From contig NZ_JBEJGX010000003.1 in assembly GCF_040253635.1 (NCBI RefSeq), positions 434,001-498,000 of the forward strand: a stretch of DNA of 64,000 bases. Reading direction: 5' to 3'. The stretch's first letter is position 1. Each line of letters starts with the position of its first letter. The notes under the pieces were generated by a model. That model saw nothing but the letters and a program-made list of their open reading frames with translations, did no database searches and was not told where the DNA came from. A program made the translations under genes and the position numbers. Shown one piece after another: positions 8,327 through 17,077 of the stretch. This DNA comes from Streptomyces sp. Edi2 (lineage in GTDB: Bacteria > Actinomycetota > Actinomycetes > Streptomycetales > Streptomycetaceae).

Positions 8327-9257
8327 TCAGGCCCCTTGGAATCGGTCATCTAGGCTGGCGCGGTGACTGATGAGCAGGAGCGGGTGCAGCCGTCGGGAGT
8401 GTGGGCCACGGCGGTGGGGGTGGCCAGGGTGCGGGCGCTGGAGACCGAGCGGGAGAACGCGCTGTTCCGCGACCCACTGGCACAGGCCTTCGCCACCGCC
8501 GGCGGCCTGTGGCCCTCCTCGCCGCCGCTGCCCGATGACGAGGCCGCGCAACGCCGCCGACTGGCCGTGTCGTTCTCCATCGTCATCAGGACGAAGTTCC
8601 TCGACGACCTGTTGCGGCAGGCTTCCGCGTCCGGGGTCCGGCAGGTCGTGCTGCTCGGCGCCGGCATGGACAGCCGGGCCTTCCGGATCGACTGGCCCGA
8701 GGGCACCCGGATGTTCGAGGTCGACACCGCCGCGCCACTGGACTTCAAGGCTTCGGTGCTGCGCCAGGAGCGGGCCGTCGCACGCTGCGAGCGGATCACC
8801 GTCGCGGTGGATCTGCGTGAGGACTGGCCAGGCGCGCTGGCCGCCGCAGGGCACGACCCGGCGGAGCCGACCGTGTGGATAGCCGAAGGACTACTGATCT
8901 ATCTGCCCGAGGACGCGGTGGAACTGCTGCTGGCCCGGATCAGCGCGCAGTCCGCGGCAGGCAGTCGGATGGGGCTGACGTTGGGCTCGCGCGGCGTGAT
9001 CGAGCGCTTCGGCGCGGACGCCGCGCCGGGATCGGCGGCGTCCATGTGGGTCTCGGAGATGCCCGACGACCCGGTGGGCTGGCTGGCCGGCCACGGCTGG
9101 GAGGCCGACAGCCACACCCTGCGCGAGCGCGCTGCCGCGTACGGCCGTCCGGTCAGCACCCCGCCGCAGCGCGAGGAGCGGCCCGGCGCACTGATCTCGG
9201 CGATCCGCCGGTAGAGCGCCTCCCGGTTCCCTGGGTGATCGATTCCAAGGGGCCTGA
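8327..9257. repeat. Perfect 18-bp inverted repeat flanking a methyltransferase gene
   Basis: TCAGGCCCCTTGGAATCG at 8327-8344 recurs as its exact complement at 9240-9257. Three of the next four inner positions also match. The repeats bracket the 8363-9214 gene with under 40 bp on each side and lie next to the broken permease. They could be the ends of a small mobile cassette or a remnant of one. No transposase lies between them. Confidence 0.7.
8363..9214 (+). CDS. SAM-dependent methyltransferase, leucine carboxyl methyltransferase-like family
   Basis: 283-aa class I methyltransferase resembling the actinobacterial TIGR00027/LCM-like family. Conserved features are TAVGVARVRALET and NALFRDPLAQAF near the N-terminus, the SAM-binding QVVLLGAGMDSRAFRIDW, the acidic strand-2 end FEVDT, and WIAEGLLIYLPEDAV. 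The start is GTG at 8363. The gene is alone and oppositely oriented to the broken transporter, and is bracketed closely by an 18-bp inverted repeat. Members of this family are common in actinomycete accessory DNA and mostly have unknown substrates; O-methylation of a carboxylate or small molecule is possible but not shown. Confidence 0.88.
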   Translation: MTDEQERVQPSGVWATAVGVARVRALETERENALFRDPLAQAFATAGGLWPSSPPLPDDEAAQRRRLAVSFSIVIRTKFLDDLLRQASASGVRQVVLLGAGMDSRAFRIDWPEGTRMFEVDTAAPLDFKASVLRQERAVARCERITVAVDLREDWPGALAAAGHDPAEPTVWIAEGLLIYLPEDAVELLLARISAQSAAGSRMGLTLGSRGVIERFGADAAPGSAASMWVSEMPDDPVGWLAGHGWEADSHTLRERAAAYGRPVSTPPQREERPGALISAIRR

Positions 9258-9399
9258 TTGAGCTGCCCCTGGTGGAAGTCCGAAGCGGCACGGTGACTGA
9301 GCTGGAACGGTGCCTGGTCGGACATGTCGACGGGGTGCTTCGATATGAGGAGGAACAGCTCGGATAGGCAGTCGGAGCTGTTCTGAACCGCAGCAGGTA

Positions 9400-9641
9400 G
9401 GCCCAGGCCACCGCCGCCGACGTGGACGCAGGCATGGAACTGGGCTGCGCCCACCCCATGGGTCTTCTCCAACTCGCCGACCTAAATCGGCCTGGACACG
9501 GTGGCCGCCATCGCCCGGTCCCTGTACGACGAGTTCAAGGAACCCCTCTACGCACCGCCACCGCTGCTCCAGCGCATGGTGGAAGCGAGGCTGCTCGGCC
9601 GCAAGACCGGCCGCGGGTTCCACACCTACGACCAGGGCTGA
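9400..9641 (+). pseudogene. C-terminal fragment of a 3-hydroxybutyryl-CoA dehydrogenase, frameshifted
   Basis: The reading ATAADVDAGMELGCAHPMG followed, in another frame, by DTVAAIARSLYDEFKEP and the closing GRKTGRGFHTYDQG is the C-terminal domain of FadB/PaaH-type 3-hydroxyacyl-CoA dehydrogenases. An extra A in the run at 9484-9486 shifts the frame. The NAD-binding two thirds of the gene is absent. This is a relic, not a working gene. Confidence 0.75.
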
Positions 9642-9655
9642 GGGTCCCTGGATCG

Positions 9656-9679
9656 CCGCCGGGCTGAGGGGCCCGGCGG
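9656..9679. terminator. GC-rich hairpin after the dehydrogenase remnant
   Basis: A 9-bp perfect stem (9656-9664 with 9671-9679) and a 6-base loop. No T-tract follows. It is typical of actinobacterial terminators. Confidence 0.5.
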
Positions 9680-9691
9680 GTGTGCGGTACA

Positions 9692-9727
9692 GGGCGCGGA
9701 ACGGACGACTGAGGCCGTTCCGCGCCC
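9692..9727. terminator. Strong hairpin upstream of the metE leader
   Basis: A perfect 13-bp stem (9692-9704 with 9715-9727) around a 10-base loop. It insulates the riboswitch leader from upstream transcription. Confidence 0.6.
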
Positions 9728-9814
9728 CGTCGCGTATGAACCCCGTCCCGCCGGTGTCTCATCTCACGGTCCGGCATGTGAACAGAGGTGTCCGATACGG
9801 GCACCACGTCCTAC

Positions 9815-10040
9815 GCTGGCCGGGCAACTGGTTCGCCCCGTCCGCCAGACGGGAGCGTCGTAAGAGGGAACCCGGTGAGAATCCGGGACTGCCCCGCAGC
9901 GGTGAGTGGGAACGACCGCCGTCATACGCACTGGATCCGAGCCGCGGATCCGGGAAGCGACGGCCAGTAGGTGCCCGCCGGAAGACACTCCGGCAGGCGC
10001 GCCCGCGAGTCCGAAGACCTGCCCGTTGTCCGTGCACGCC
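9815..10040 (+). promoter_or_regulatory. Cobalamin (B12) riboswitch controlling metE
   Basis: Core elements occur in the expected order: AAGAGGGAACCCGGTGAGA with the following CCGGGACTGCCCCGCAGC (about 9862-9900), then GGGAAGCGACGGCCAGTAGG around 9950-9970, and the B12 box GAGTCCGAAGACCTGCC ending at 10023. The limits are approximate because outer helix P1 was not folded. The downstream gene is the cobalamin-independent methionine synthase, so high B12 should shut the gene off when MetH can be used. About 190 bp separate the B12 box from the start codon. Confidence 0.93.
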
Positions 10041-10232
10041 CATGCGTGTGACGGCTATCCCGGTGACCTCGAGGGCGGGTTGGGGGCACCCCCGGACGTA
10101 GTCTGGGGGAGTACATACCAGCGGACACGTGCGTCGTTGAGCGCACCGTGGTTCCGTCCGGTTCGTCATCCCTTCGCGTCCCTCGTTCCGTCGCCGGGAC
10201 ATCCAGGAGACATATCCGCGAAGGAGAGTTCC

Positions 10233-12551
10233 GTGACAGCGAAGCCCCCAGCCGCGGCAGCACGGGCCACCGTGTACGGCTACCCCCGCCAGGGACAGCA
10301 CCGGGAACTGAAGAAGGCCATCGAGGGCTACTGGAAGGGCCGCGTCACCGCGGACACCTTGCGGGAGACCGCGCAGGGCCTGCGCCGTTCGAACTGGCAG
10401 CAACTGGCCGACGCCGGCGTCCACGAGGTGCCCACCGGTGACTTCTCGTACTACGACCATGTGCTGGACACCAGTGTCATGGTCGGTGCTGTCCCGGACC
10501 GCCACCGCGACGCCGTCGCGGCCGACGCCCTCGACGGCTACTTCGCGATGGCGCGCGGCACGCAGGACGTCGCACCGCTGGAAATGACCAAGTGGTTCGA
10601 CACCAACTACCACTACCTGGTGCCCGAGTTGGGCCCGGACACCGTCTTCTCCGCCGACTCCGGCAAGCAGGTCGCCGAGCTCAAGGAAGCCCTCGCCCTC
10701 GGTCTCACCGCCCGGCCGGTCCTCGTCGGGCCGGTCACCTACCTCCTGCTGTCCAAGCCCGCTCCCGGCGTGGCCGCCGACTTCGAGCCACTGACTCTCC
10801 TCGACCGGCTGCTGCCCGTCTACGCCGAGGTCCTGGCCGACCTGCGCGCCGCCGGGGCCGAGTGGGTACAGCTCGACGAGCCCGCCCTCGTCCAGGACCG
10901 CACCCCGGCCGAGCTGAACGCCGCCGCCCGCGCCTACCGCGAGCTGGGCGCCCTCACCGACCGACCGAAGCTCCTGGTCGCGTCGTACTTCGACCGGCTC
11001 GGCGACGCCCTGCCCGTCCTGGCCAAGGCTCCGGTGGACGGTCTGGCGCTCGACTTCACCGACGCGGCCGCGGCCAACCTCGACGCGCTGGCGGCCGTCG
11101 GCGGGCTGCCCGGCAAGCGTCTGGTGGCGGGCGTGGTCAACGGCCGCAACATCTGGATCAACGACCTGGAAAAGTCGCTGACCACCCTCGGCACCCTGCT
11201 CGGCCTCGCCGACCGGGTCGACGTGGCCGCCTCCTGCTCGCTCCTGCACGTGCCGCTCGACGCCGCCGCCGAGCGCGACATCGACCCGCAGATCGCCCGC
11301 TGGCTGGCCTTCGCCAAGCAGAAGACCGCCGAGCTGGTGACGCTGGCACGTGGCCTGTCACAGGGCACGGACACCATCGCCGCCGAACTCGCCGCGAACC
11401 GCGCCGACCTGGCCTCCCGGGCGAACTCCGCGATCACCCACGATCCGGCGGTGCGCGCCCGGGCCGCGGCCGTCACCGACGCCGACGGCCGCCGCTCCGC
11501 GCCGTACGCCCACCGGGCCATCGCCCAGCGTGCCCACCTCGGGCTCCCGCTGCTGCCGACCACCACCATCGGCTCGTTCCCGCAGACCGCCGAGCTGCGC
11601 ACCGCCCGCGCCGACCTGCGTGCCGGACGCCTCGACACCGCAGGGTACGAGGAGCGCATCAAGGACGAGATCCGCGAGGTCCTCTCCTTCCAGGAGAAGG
11701 CCGGAATCGATGTCCTCGTGCACGGCGAGCCCGAGCGCAACGACATGGTCCAGTACTTCGCCGAGCAGCTCACCGGCTACCTCGCCACCCAGCACGGGTG
11801 GGTCCAGTCGTACGGCACCCGCTACGTCCGGCCGCCCGTCCTGGCCGGTGACATCTCCCGGCCCGAGCCGATGACGGTCCCCTGGACGTCCTACGCACAG
11901 TCGCAGACCGACCGCCCGGTCAAGGGCATGCTCACCGGCCCCGTCACCATGCTCGCCTGGTCCTTCGTCCGCGACGACCAGCCGCTCGGGGACACCGCCC
12001 GCCAGGTCGCCCTCGCCCTGCGCGAGGAGGTCAACGACCTGGAGACCGCGGGCACTTCGGTCATCCAGGTCGACGAGCCCGCGCTGCGCGAAACGCTGCC
12101 GCTGCGCGCCGCCGACCACGCCGCATACCTGGCCTGGGCCACCGAGGCGTTCCGCCTCTCCACCAGCGGCGTGCGGGACCGCACCCAGATCCACACCCAC
12201 ATGTGCTACGCCGAGTTCGGTGACATCGTGCAGGCCATCGACGACCTGGACGCGGACGTCATCAGCCTGGAGGCCGCCCGCTCCCACATGCAGGTCGCCC
12301 GCGAACTGGCCGCCCACGGCTACCCGCGCGAGGCCGGCCCCGGCGTCTACGACATCCACTCCCCGCGTATCCCGAGCGTGGACGAGGCAGCCGCCCTGCT
12401 CCGCAAGGGACTTGAGGCTATCCCCGCCGAACGCCTCTGGGTCAACCCCGACTGTGGCCTGAAGACCCGCGGCTGGCCCGAGACCCGCACCTCACTGGAG
12501 AACCTGGTCGCGGCGGCCCGTACCGTCCGAACGGAGCTCGCCGGCTCCTGA
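10233..12551 (+). CDS. metE: Cobalamin-independent methionine synthase
   Basis: 772-aa 5-methyltetrahydropteroyltriglutamate-homocysteine methyltransferase, which makes methionine without B12. The N-terminal half contains YGYPRQGQHRELKKAIE and the folate-side duplicated barrel. The C-terminal half holds the zinc and homocysteine site: HTHMCYAEF supplies His and Cys, and NPDCGLKTRGW supplies the second Cys. TTTIGSFPQT marks the start of the catalytic barrel. The GTG at 10233 is chosen because AAGGAGA lies 5 bases upstream; reading further back enters the riboswitch. Length is normal for the family, and regulation by the upstream riboswitch is clear from the sequence. Confidence 0.96.
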   Translation: MTAKPPAAAARATVYGYPRQGQHRELKKAIEGYWKGRVTADTLRETAQGLRRSNWQQLADAGVHEVPTGDFSYYDHVLDTSVMVGAVPDRHRDAVAADALDGYFAMARGTQDVAPLEMTKWFDTNYHYLVPELGPDTVFSADSGKQVAELKEALALGLTARPVLVGPVTYLLLSKPAPGVAADFEPLTLLDRLLPVYAEVLADLRAAGAEWVQLDEPALVQDRTPAELNAAARAYRELGALTDRPKLLVASYFDRLGDALPVLAKAPVDGLALDFTDAAAANLDALAAVGGLPGKRLVAGVVNGRNIWINDLEKSLTTLGTLLGLADRVDVAASCSLLHVPLDAAAERDIDPQIARWLAFAKQKTAELVTLARGLSQGTDTIAAELAANRADLASRANSAITHDPAVRARAAAVTDADGRRSAPYAHRAIAQRAHLGLPLLPTTTIGSFPQTAELRTARADLRAGRLDTAGYEERIKDEIREVLSFQEKAGIDVLVHGEPERNDMVQYFAEQLTGYLATQHGWVQSYGTRYVRPPVLAGDISRPEPMTVPWTSYAQSQTDRPVKGMLTGPVTMLAWSFVRDDQPLGDTARQVALALREEVNDLETAGTSVIQVDEPALRETLPLRAADHAAYLAWATEAFRLSTSGVRDRTQIHTHMCYAEFGDIVQAIDDLDADVISLEAARSHMQVARELAAHGYPREAGPGVYDIHSPRIPSVDEAAALLRKGLEAIPAERLWVNPDCGLKTRGWPETRTSLENLVAAARTVRTELAGS

Positions 12552-12561
12552 TTCCGCCGAT

Positions 12562-12595
12562 GGCCGGGAGGGAACGCAGCCGCCCCCTCCCGGCC
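12562..12595 (+). terminator. Terminator hairpin after metE
   Basis: An 11-bp perfect stem (12562-12572 with 12585-12595) begins 10 bp after the metE stop. Confidence 0.65.
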
Positions 12596-12599
12596 GTCC

Positions 12600-12778
12600 C
12601 GGGCCGCCAACAGGACCGCTCCACTGCCCTGTTCAGCCTCGCCGCAGAACTTCCCGCCGCGATCCTCGCCCGGATGCTCGGCGTCCACATCCAGGTCGCC
12701 GTCCAATGGCAGAAGGCATCCAGCGGGGACTGGGCCGCCTACGCCGCCGACGTCAGTAGCCGGACGAGTTCGACGTGA
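12600..12778 (+). pseudogene. C-terminal fragment of a site-specific integrase-like protein
   Basis: The plus strand reads TALFSLAAELPAAILARMLG followed by HIQVAVQWQKASSGDWAAYA and then stops. This is a familiar C-terminal tail of Streptomyces phage-type integrases. The catalytic region is absent. It overlaps the end of the opposite-strand nucleotidyltransferase gene by about 25 bp, so that gene's last codons may lie on relic DNA. Confidence 0.5.
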
Positions 12779-13379
12779 CACTTGTGGAAGGCCAGTCCAG
12801 GACAGTCAGTTCGGGCCATTGCTCTCGCCACCGCGCTGCCTTCGTCTCATAGACCGTCCGGGGAGCAAGTACCGGGTTTGGCCGAACGACGAGGTTGAAC
12901 ACGTCCGACAGTCCGTGCGGTGCATACACGCGCCACTGACCGTCCACCTCCACTCGTACTCCGAGGCAGCACGTCGTGGCGGCGAAACTGTCGATCGCCG
13001 CCTCGGTGGAGTCATATGGCGGACACGCCACCCCGAACTTGTCCTCATACCAGAGGTGGACCCGTGCCTCGTTGCGGATCTCGACCTCTACAGGCAGGTC
13101 GGCGAAGATCTCTCGCCCGGCCTTGATCACCGAGTCTTCGGCTTCCCAGGACAGATCACCGGCGTCGAAGTAGAAGACGTCGTAGTCCTTGATGCCGTTG
13201 GTCGGCGGGCTGTCTGTGACGACGTTCCACACGGTCTGGAACAGACAGCCGGCCGTCACATACCACCCGGGGAGATCCAACGTCGCAGCCCGCGCCAACA
13301 CCTCCGTCAACATGCCGTTACGGGACAGAACTGAACGAAGGGACTCGAGTTGCTGATCGAGAGGGAGTCGGCTGATCAT
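12753..13379 (-). CDS. Nucleotidyltransferase family protein (DUF925-like)
   Basis: 208-aa soluble protein resembling the NTP_transf_6/DUF925 family. Visible features are AGCLFQTVWNVVTD followed by IKDYDVFYFDAGDLSWE, where the D-x-D pair is the probable metal site, then VEIRNEARVHLWYEDKFG and the conserved PPYDSTEAAIDSFAATTCCLG. Length is normal for the family. The biological substrate is unknown. It sits alone among integrase remnants, and its C-terminal end overlaps one of them on the opposite strand. Confidence 0.85.
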   Translation of the reverse strand: MISRLPLDQQLESLRSVLSRNGMLTEVLARAATLDLPGWYVTAGCLFQTVWNVVTDSPPTNGIKDYDVFYFDAGDLSWEAEDSVIKAGREIFADLPVEVEIRNEARVHLWYEDKFGVACPPYDSTEAAIDSFAATTCCLGVRVEVDGQWRVYAPHGLSDVFNLVVRPNPVLAPRTVYETKAARWREQWPELTVLDWPSTSVTSNSSGY

Positions 13380-13479
13380 CAGCCCTGCCTACCACAGCTC
13401 GTGCGCCGGAGGGGCCAGAGCTGCCTCAAGCACCCCCGCAGCCGGGAGGTATTCCGGGAGTTCCAATACCCGACTCCAC

Positions 13480-13916
13480 CGTTAGCCATCTACCCCGCCG
13501 AGACCATCGAAGCCCACCGCGCCTTCATCGCTCGCCGACGCGCGCCCCGCCCGGCCGAGGAATACCGCACCCCTACGAACGCGGAGTGGGAAGACTTCCT
13601 CGGTCACTTCGAACGCCGCAAGCTCTCCGTCGGCACCTGCGCCCGCGCCTACGACACCGCCTGCATCCACGAGCACGCTTGCGTCAGAGGCTCGCTCCTC
13701 CGACCTGACCCCGCCCAGCGGGCACGGCTTGCCGAGATCCGCGACAACTTGATCGCCCGAATCGTCGAGGCCGAGACGGAACGCTGGCTCGGCGAAGTCG
13801 AAGGTCTCCAGGTCAGCCAGGCTGGCGCCGAGGAGAAGCTCCGCCAGCTCGATCGGGGCCACGGGCAGCATACGGCCGTGGACCTTGGCATACCCACCAC
13901 GCGTGGTGATCGATGA
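13480..13916 (+). pseudogene. C-terminal remnant of a Streptomyces tyrosine integrase
   Basis: From YPAETIEAHRAFIARRRAPR onward the translation matches the characteristic C-terminal region of Streptomyces site-specific integrases, including YRTPTNAEWEDFLGHFERRK, LSVGTCARAY, CIHEHACVRGSLLRPDPAQR and IRDNLIARIVEAE. The recombinase core (Arg-His-Arg-Tyr) is not present upstream, where the preceding 130 bp do not read as integrase. It is probably the scar of an integrative element. Confidence 0.65.
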
Positions 13917-13981
13917 GCCCGCGAACGTGGGCTGCCTCATGGCCTTCAACCAAGATCGAGAACAAGTTCAAGGAACGTGCA

Positions 13982-14878
13982 TCAAACGCCCTTCAGAACA
14001 CGATCAAGTGCCGCCCGGCCTGCGGGTCCCCAGTTCGGCTTGCCGCCGGGAAGGCCGCGATCCCCGTTCTGCCCCATGAGCATCAGGAAGAGGCTCTTCA
14101 TAGCGGCCAGCCCGCGGGCGCGCCGGATCGCCGCCTCGTCTGCATGCGCGTACATGTCGAAGAACCGTGAGGCCGTGCCTGCGGGTAGCAGCACCCATGC
14201 GGCGGCGAGGTCCCACGCCGGATCGCCGGCGAACAGGTCACCGAAGTCGACGATGCCTGAGAGCGTTCCGTCCGAGACGACGACGTTCGCGGGATGGAGG
14301 TCGCCGTGCACCCACACCGGCGGGCCCTCCCACGCGGGGGCCGCCACGGCGTCGTCCCAGACTGCCCGGACGTCGGCAGCGATGTCGTCGGGGGCAACGG
14401 CCTGGAAGAAGTTCTCGAAGCCGTCCGTGCAGTTCCTGGGATGGGCACCGCGGTCTGTAGTGATCGGCGCCTCGGCGGGCGCCTCCACATGGAGCGCTTG
14501 GAGGAAGCCCGCCAGCGTGTCGGCCGCGTGGGTGCTGCGGCTGATCGAGCCGTGGTCCAGCGGCTCGCCAGGAACCCACGTCATCACGGTCCAGTGCTTG
14601 GGGAAGCGCCCGGACGGTTCGCCAAACCGCACCGGCGTCGGCACCGGGAGCGGCAGGCGCGGGGCCAGCACGGGTAGCCACCGCCGCTCCTTGAGCTGGA
14701 GCTCCGGGGTAGGGTCCATCCGCTGCATGCGCACGGCCAACTCGTCCCCGAGGCGCCACATTTGGTTGCCCCAGCCGCCCGCCACCTCGCGGATGGCCAG
14801 CCCGGCAAGGTCTGGATGTTGCTCCTGCAGCAGGTCGCGGACCAGGTCTGCGGTGATCTCGATCTCGGTCTCGGTCAT
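13982..14878 (-). CDS. Aminoglycoside phosphotransferase (APH) family kinase-like protein
   Basis: 298-aa small-molecule kinase of the APH/choline-kinase fold. An N-lobe with GGWGNQMWRLGDELAVRMQR is followed by the hinge region TVMTWVPGEPLD, the catalytic loop VHGDLHPANVVV (Asp and Asn present) and the metal-binding GIVDFGDLFAGDPAWDLA. All catalytic residues are intact. It may phosphorylate an aminoglycoside or another hydroxyl or amine substrate; most chromosomal Streptomyces members have no assigned substrate, so resistance is not claimed. It is a single gene with no operon partner. Confidence 0.9.
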   Translation of the reverse strand: MTETEIEITADLVRDLLQEQHPDLAGLAIREVAGGWGNQMWRLGDELAVRMQRMDPTPELQLKERRWLPVLAPRLPLPVPTPVRFGEPSGRFPKHWTVMTWVPGEPLDHGSISRSTHAADTLAGFLQALHVEAPAEAPITTDRGAHPRNCTDGFENFFQAVAPDDIAADVRAVWDDAVAAPAWEGPPVWVHGDLHPANVVVSDGTLSGIVDFGDLFAGDPAWDLAAAWVLLPAGTASRFFDMYAHADEAAIRRARGLAAMKSLFLMLMGQNGDRGLPGGKPNWGPAGRAALDRVLKGV

Positions 14879-15440
14879 GCGAAGTCATAGTACTGAGGCG
14901 GCAGACAGAGCGGGCGGAACAGCTCCAAAGTTCAGAGAAGCGACCAGGCCGAAGGAGACCGTTCCCTGCCAGAGTCGCATGGCTTCGACGGTACGCACGA
15001 GTAGGCCAGGGCGCCGTCCGACGGCATCCGTCCGGGGAGTTGCCCAACCCTGAGCGCCGGCCTACAGCGCGGCGGGCGCCCAGTACGGGGCCGGGACGAT
15101 AGCTGAGCAACCGGGAGTCAGCACAGCCTCACCCCCACAAGTCAGTGTCTGTGCTGCAGAACCATGTCGGGGCGGCACACCGGGCACGGCACGGTGGCGT
15201 CCGGCCGGCGGGCGCCTCTCGCGCCTCCTGGTCGGTGAAGAGGCCGCGCGTCGACTGTGCTCGTGCGGCGAACAGCAGGACTGAGGATGGAGCGAGCGAT
15301 GCCGAGTACACGGCTGAGAAGGACCTGCCTCCACTCGTCCCCCCGTGCTTAGCTCGCCTCGTCGATGTGGCTTCAGTCAGGTGAACAACCAGACACGGCA
15401 TTGCCGGCACATGCCCATGCCACCTCACAGGGGGAGAGAT
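14879..15440. other. Gap of about 560 bp without a convincing gene
   Basis: Both strands were read. A Cys-containing stretch on the minus strand near 15150-15220 is too short and lacks a start. No hairpin of note was found. It includes the promoter region and the GGGGAGAG ribosome site of the following secreted protein. Confidence 0.4.
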
Positions 15441-15910
15441 ATGAAGGCGCACAAAAGCAAGACAGTCAAGGTGGCGCAGACCGCGATGGTGGCGGGGCCG
15501 TACTCGCGGGCACCCTGGGTGCGGCTGCTCCTGCTGGCGCAGAACCTCATGCGGCCGGTGCGGCAACCACCAAGTTCTGCAGCATGGGGTTCGCCAAGGC
15601 CGGAACCTCGTGTTTCTACTCCAACGGTGACAAGCTGAGCGTCTACGACAACTGGAAGGATGGCTACCGGTCAGTGGCGAAGTGGTTTGTCTACGACCGG
15701 GCGCACAACAACAAGTTCGTGCGCAAAGGCCAGTGTGTGAACAAGCGCGGTGGCGACACCAAGCAGTGGTGTAACTACGACCTGCCGGATGGGCAGTACC
15801 GCGGCACGAGCCGATACATCATCATCTTCCAGACCTTCGGGACCACCGCTAACGGGCACGTGGTCTGGCAAGACAGCAACTCCGTGATCGGCTATACATC
15901 TGGTAGGTAG
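15441..15910 (+). pseudogene. Small secreted Cys-containing protein with a frameshift in its signal peptide
   Basis: A well-placed ATG at 15441 follows GGGGAGAG and opens MKAHKSKTVKVAQTAMVAG, a typical signal-peptide start. The remainder lies in the next frame: AVLAGTLGAAAPAGAEPHA followed by a mature domain of about 100 residues with Cys in TTKFCSMGF, GTSCFYSNG, KGQCVNKRG and TKQWCNYDL, ending at 15910. One missing G in the run at 15494-15497 would explain the break. The mature domain resembles small actinomycete secreted proteins of unknown role. Either the gene is dead or this is a homopolymer sequencing error. Confidence 0.65.
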
Positions 15911-15924
15911 CCTTCCTTCCTGGC

Positions 15925-16140
15925 ATCGTTCGGTCACACGCTTCGTGGGCAGCGGCAGCGCTTCGAGATCGGCGTCGTGGATGACGGCCGTGCGGCCGTC
16001 GGGTGTCTCCCAGCCGCGGGCGGCCTCCTCCGGCCTGACCTCACGGCCGTCCAGTTCGCACACCCGCTGGTGACGGACGCGGCCACCGTCGACGGCATGC
16101 ACGAGATGAGGGCCGGGCCGCTGCCCTTCTGCATCCGCAT
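15925..16140 (-). pseudogene. Fragment of a Ku (NHEJ) gene
   Basis: The minus strand reads DGGRVRHQRVCELDGREVRP, then EEAARGWETPDGRTAVI and DADLEALPLPTKRVTE, which is the conserved N-terminal third of bacterial Ku. The normal start (a segment like SFGLV) and the rest of the core are missing. Ku binds DNA ends in non-homologous end joining with LigD. Extra Ku copies are frequent on Streptomyces chromosome arms, which fits the surrounding decay. Confidence 0.7.
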
Positions 16141-16205
16141 GGTGTGAGGCTGGTGGTGGATCGTCGGGCTGAAGCAGCGGGGAGACGTGCAGGACGTCTA
16201 CGGGC

Positions 16206-16231
16206 GCGGCCCCGTCACCAGACGGGGCCGC
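16206..16231. terminator. GC-rich hairpin in the gap
   Basis: An 11-bp perfect stem (16206-16216 with 16221-16231) and a 4-base loop. It is terminator-like. The surrounding 16141-16690 contains no convincing gene. Confidence 0.5.
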
Positions 16232-16613
16232 GGCCCGCACGTGTGCGTGTGAGGTGTCAGCAGGTGGCAACCTATGGGCCCACGTGAAACACAGCCTCGC
16301 GAACCTCGCCGGCGCTGCACCCGACCGGGTTCGCGGCGAGACCGGAGATCGCCGACCGGATCCGGAAGGTCTGACGTCGAGGTCCCCAGACCTTCTCACC
16401 ATGCCGCAGCGCCTCATACGGCCCGATCGGACATCCACTGCTCCAACTCCGGGGGAGTCCGGCCGACGAGGGCGGTTCCATCCGTCATCCGCACAGCGCA
16501 TACCAACGAAGTACTGCGCAAATGACCTGTCAGTCAGCCATACAAACCAGCCAGCCACCTTGAAGCGCCGAAGGCAGTAACTTGCGTATGGTGATTCTCC
16601 TGACGGTGGTGGT

Positions 16614-16632
16614 GCGTGCCCTGAGGGCACGC
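16614..16632 (-). terminator. Hairpin downstream of the PepSY-like gene
   Basis: GCGTGCCC (16614-16621) pairs with GGGCACGC (16625-16632) about 60 bp beyond the stop of the minus-strand gene. It is a short terminator candidate. Confidence 0.45.
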
Positions 16633-16693
16633 TGGATGGATGTTCCACGTGCGATGGAGAAGGAACTGCGGCCGGTTCGGTGGCGGCAGTAGT

Positions 16694-17077
16694 TCAGTTC
16701 TGCGTCGTGTCCACTGGGCCGTCGCCGTCTTCTTGCGGGTTTTCGATCTTCTCTTTCCTGCTGGCGCGGGGATCGACCTTCCCGGTGTTCGCATCGACGT
16801 AGACGGGCTCGAGCACCGCGCTTTTGTCGTCGGTCTCAAAGCCGGTCAACCATTGAGCCCGCCACCTTCCGGCGCGCTGAACGGCCAGCAGTTCACTGTC
16901 GGCGATGCGTACTTTGTGGCCCTTGAGCTGTTGCAGGGCCTTGAGTGCCGTGCGCTGGGCTGTCTTCTTGTCGACGTTCAGCGCCGGCAGGTCATGAGGG
17001 TCTTGCTCGGTGCGGACCAGGAGCTGGGAGACTCGGCCGGCGGTGTTGACCTGAACGTCCAGACGCATCGGCATCAA
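16694..17077 (-). CDS. Hypothetical PepSY-like protein
   Basis: 127-aa protein. The segment RTALKALQQLKGHKVRIADS with RWRAQWLTGFETDDKSAV and PVYVDANTGKVDP resembles a PepSY-type fold, ending in a charged tail. No signal peptide is evident on the short form. The start overlaps the stop of the VanZ gene by 4 bp (ATGA), so the two are co-translated. PepSY domains often modulate proteases or act in the cell envelope; whether this one partners the VanZ-domain protein is inferred from the overlap only. Confidence 0.65.
   Translation of the reverse strand: MMPMRLDVQVNTAGRVSQLLVRTEQDPHDLPALNVDKKTAQRTALKALQQLKGHKVRIADSELLAVQRAGRWRAQWLTGFETDDKSAVLEPVYVDANTGKVDPRASRKEKIENPQEDGDGPVDTTQN

Noticed and set aside
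9759..11249. Long minus-strand open frame antisense to the riboswitch and metE
   Set aside because: Low-complexity Gly/Val/Gln-rich product typical of the complement of GC-rich coding DNA; metE on the plus strand is unambiguous.
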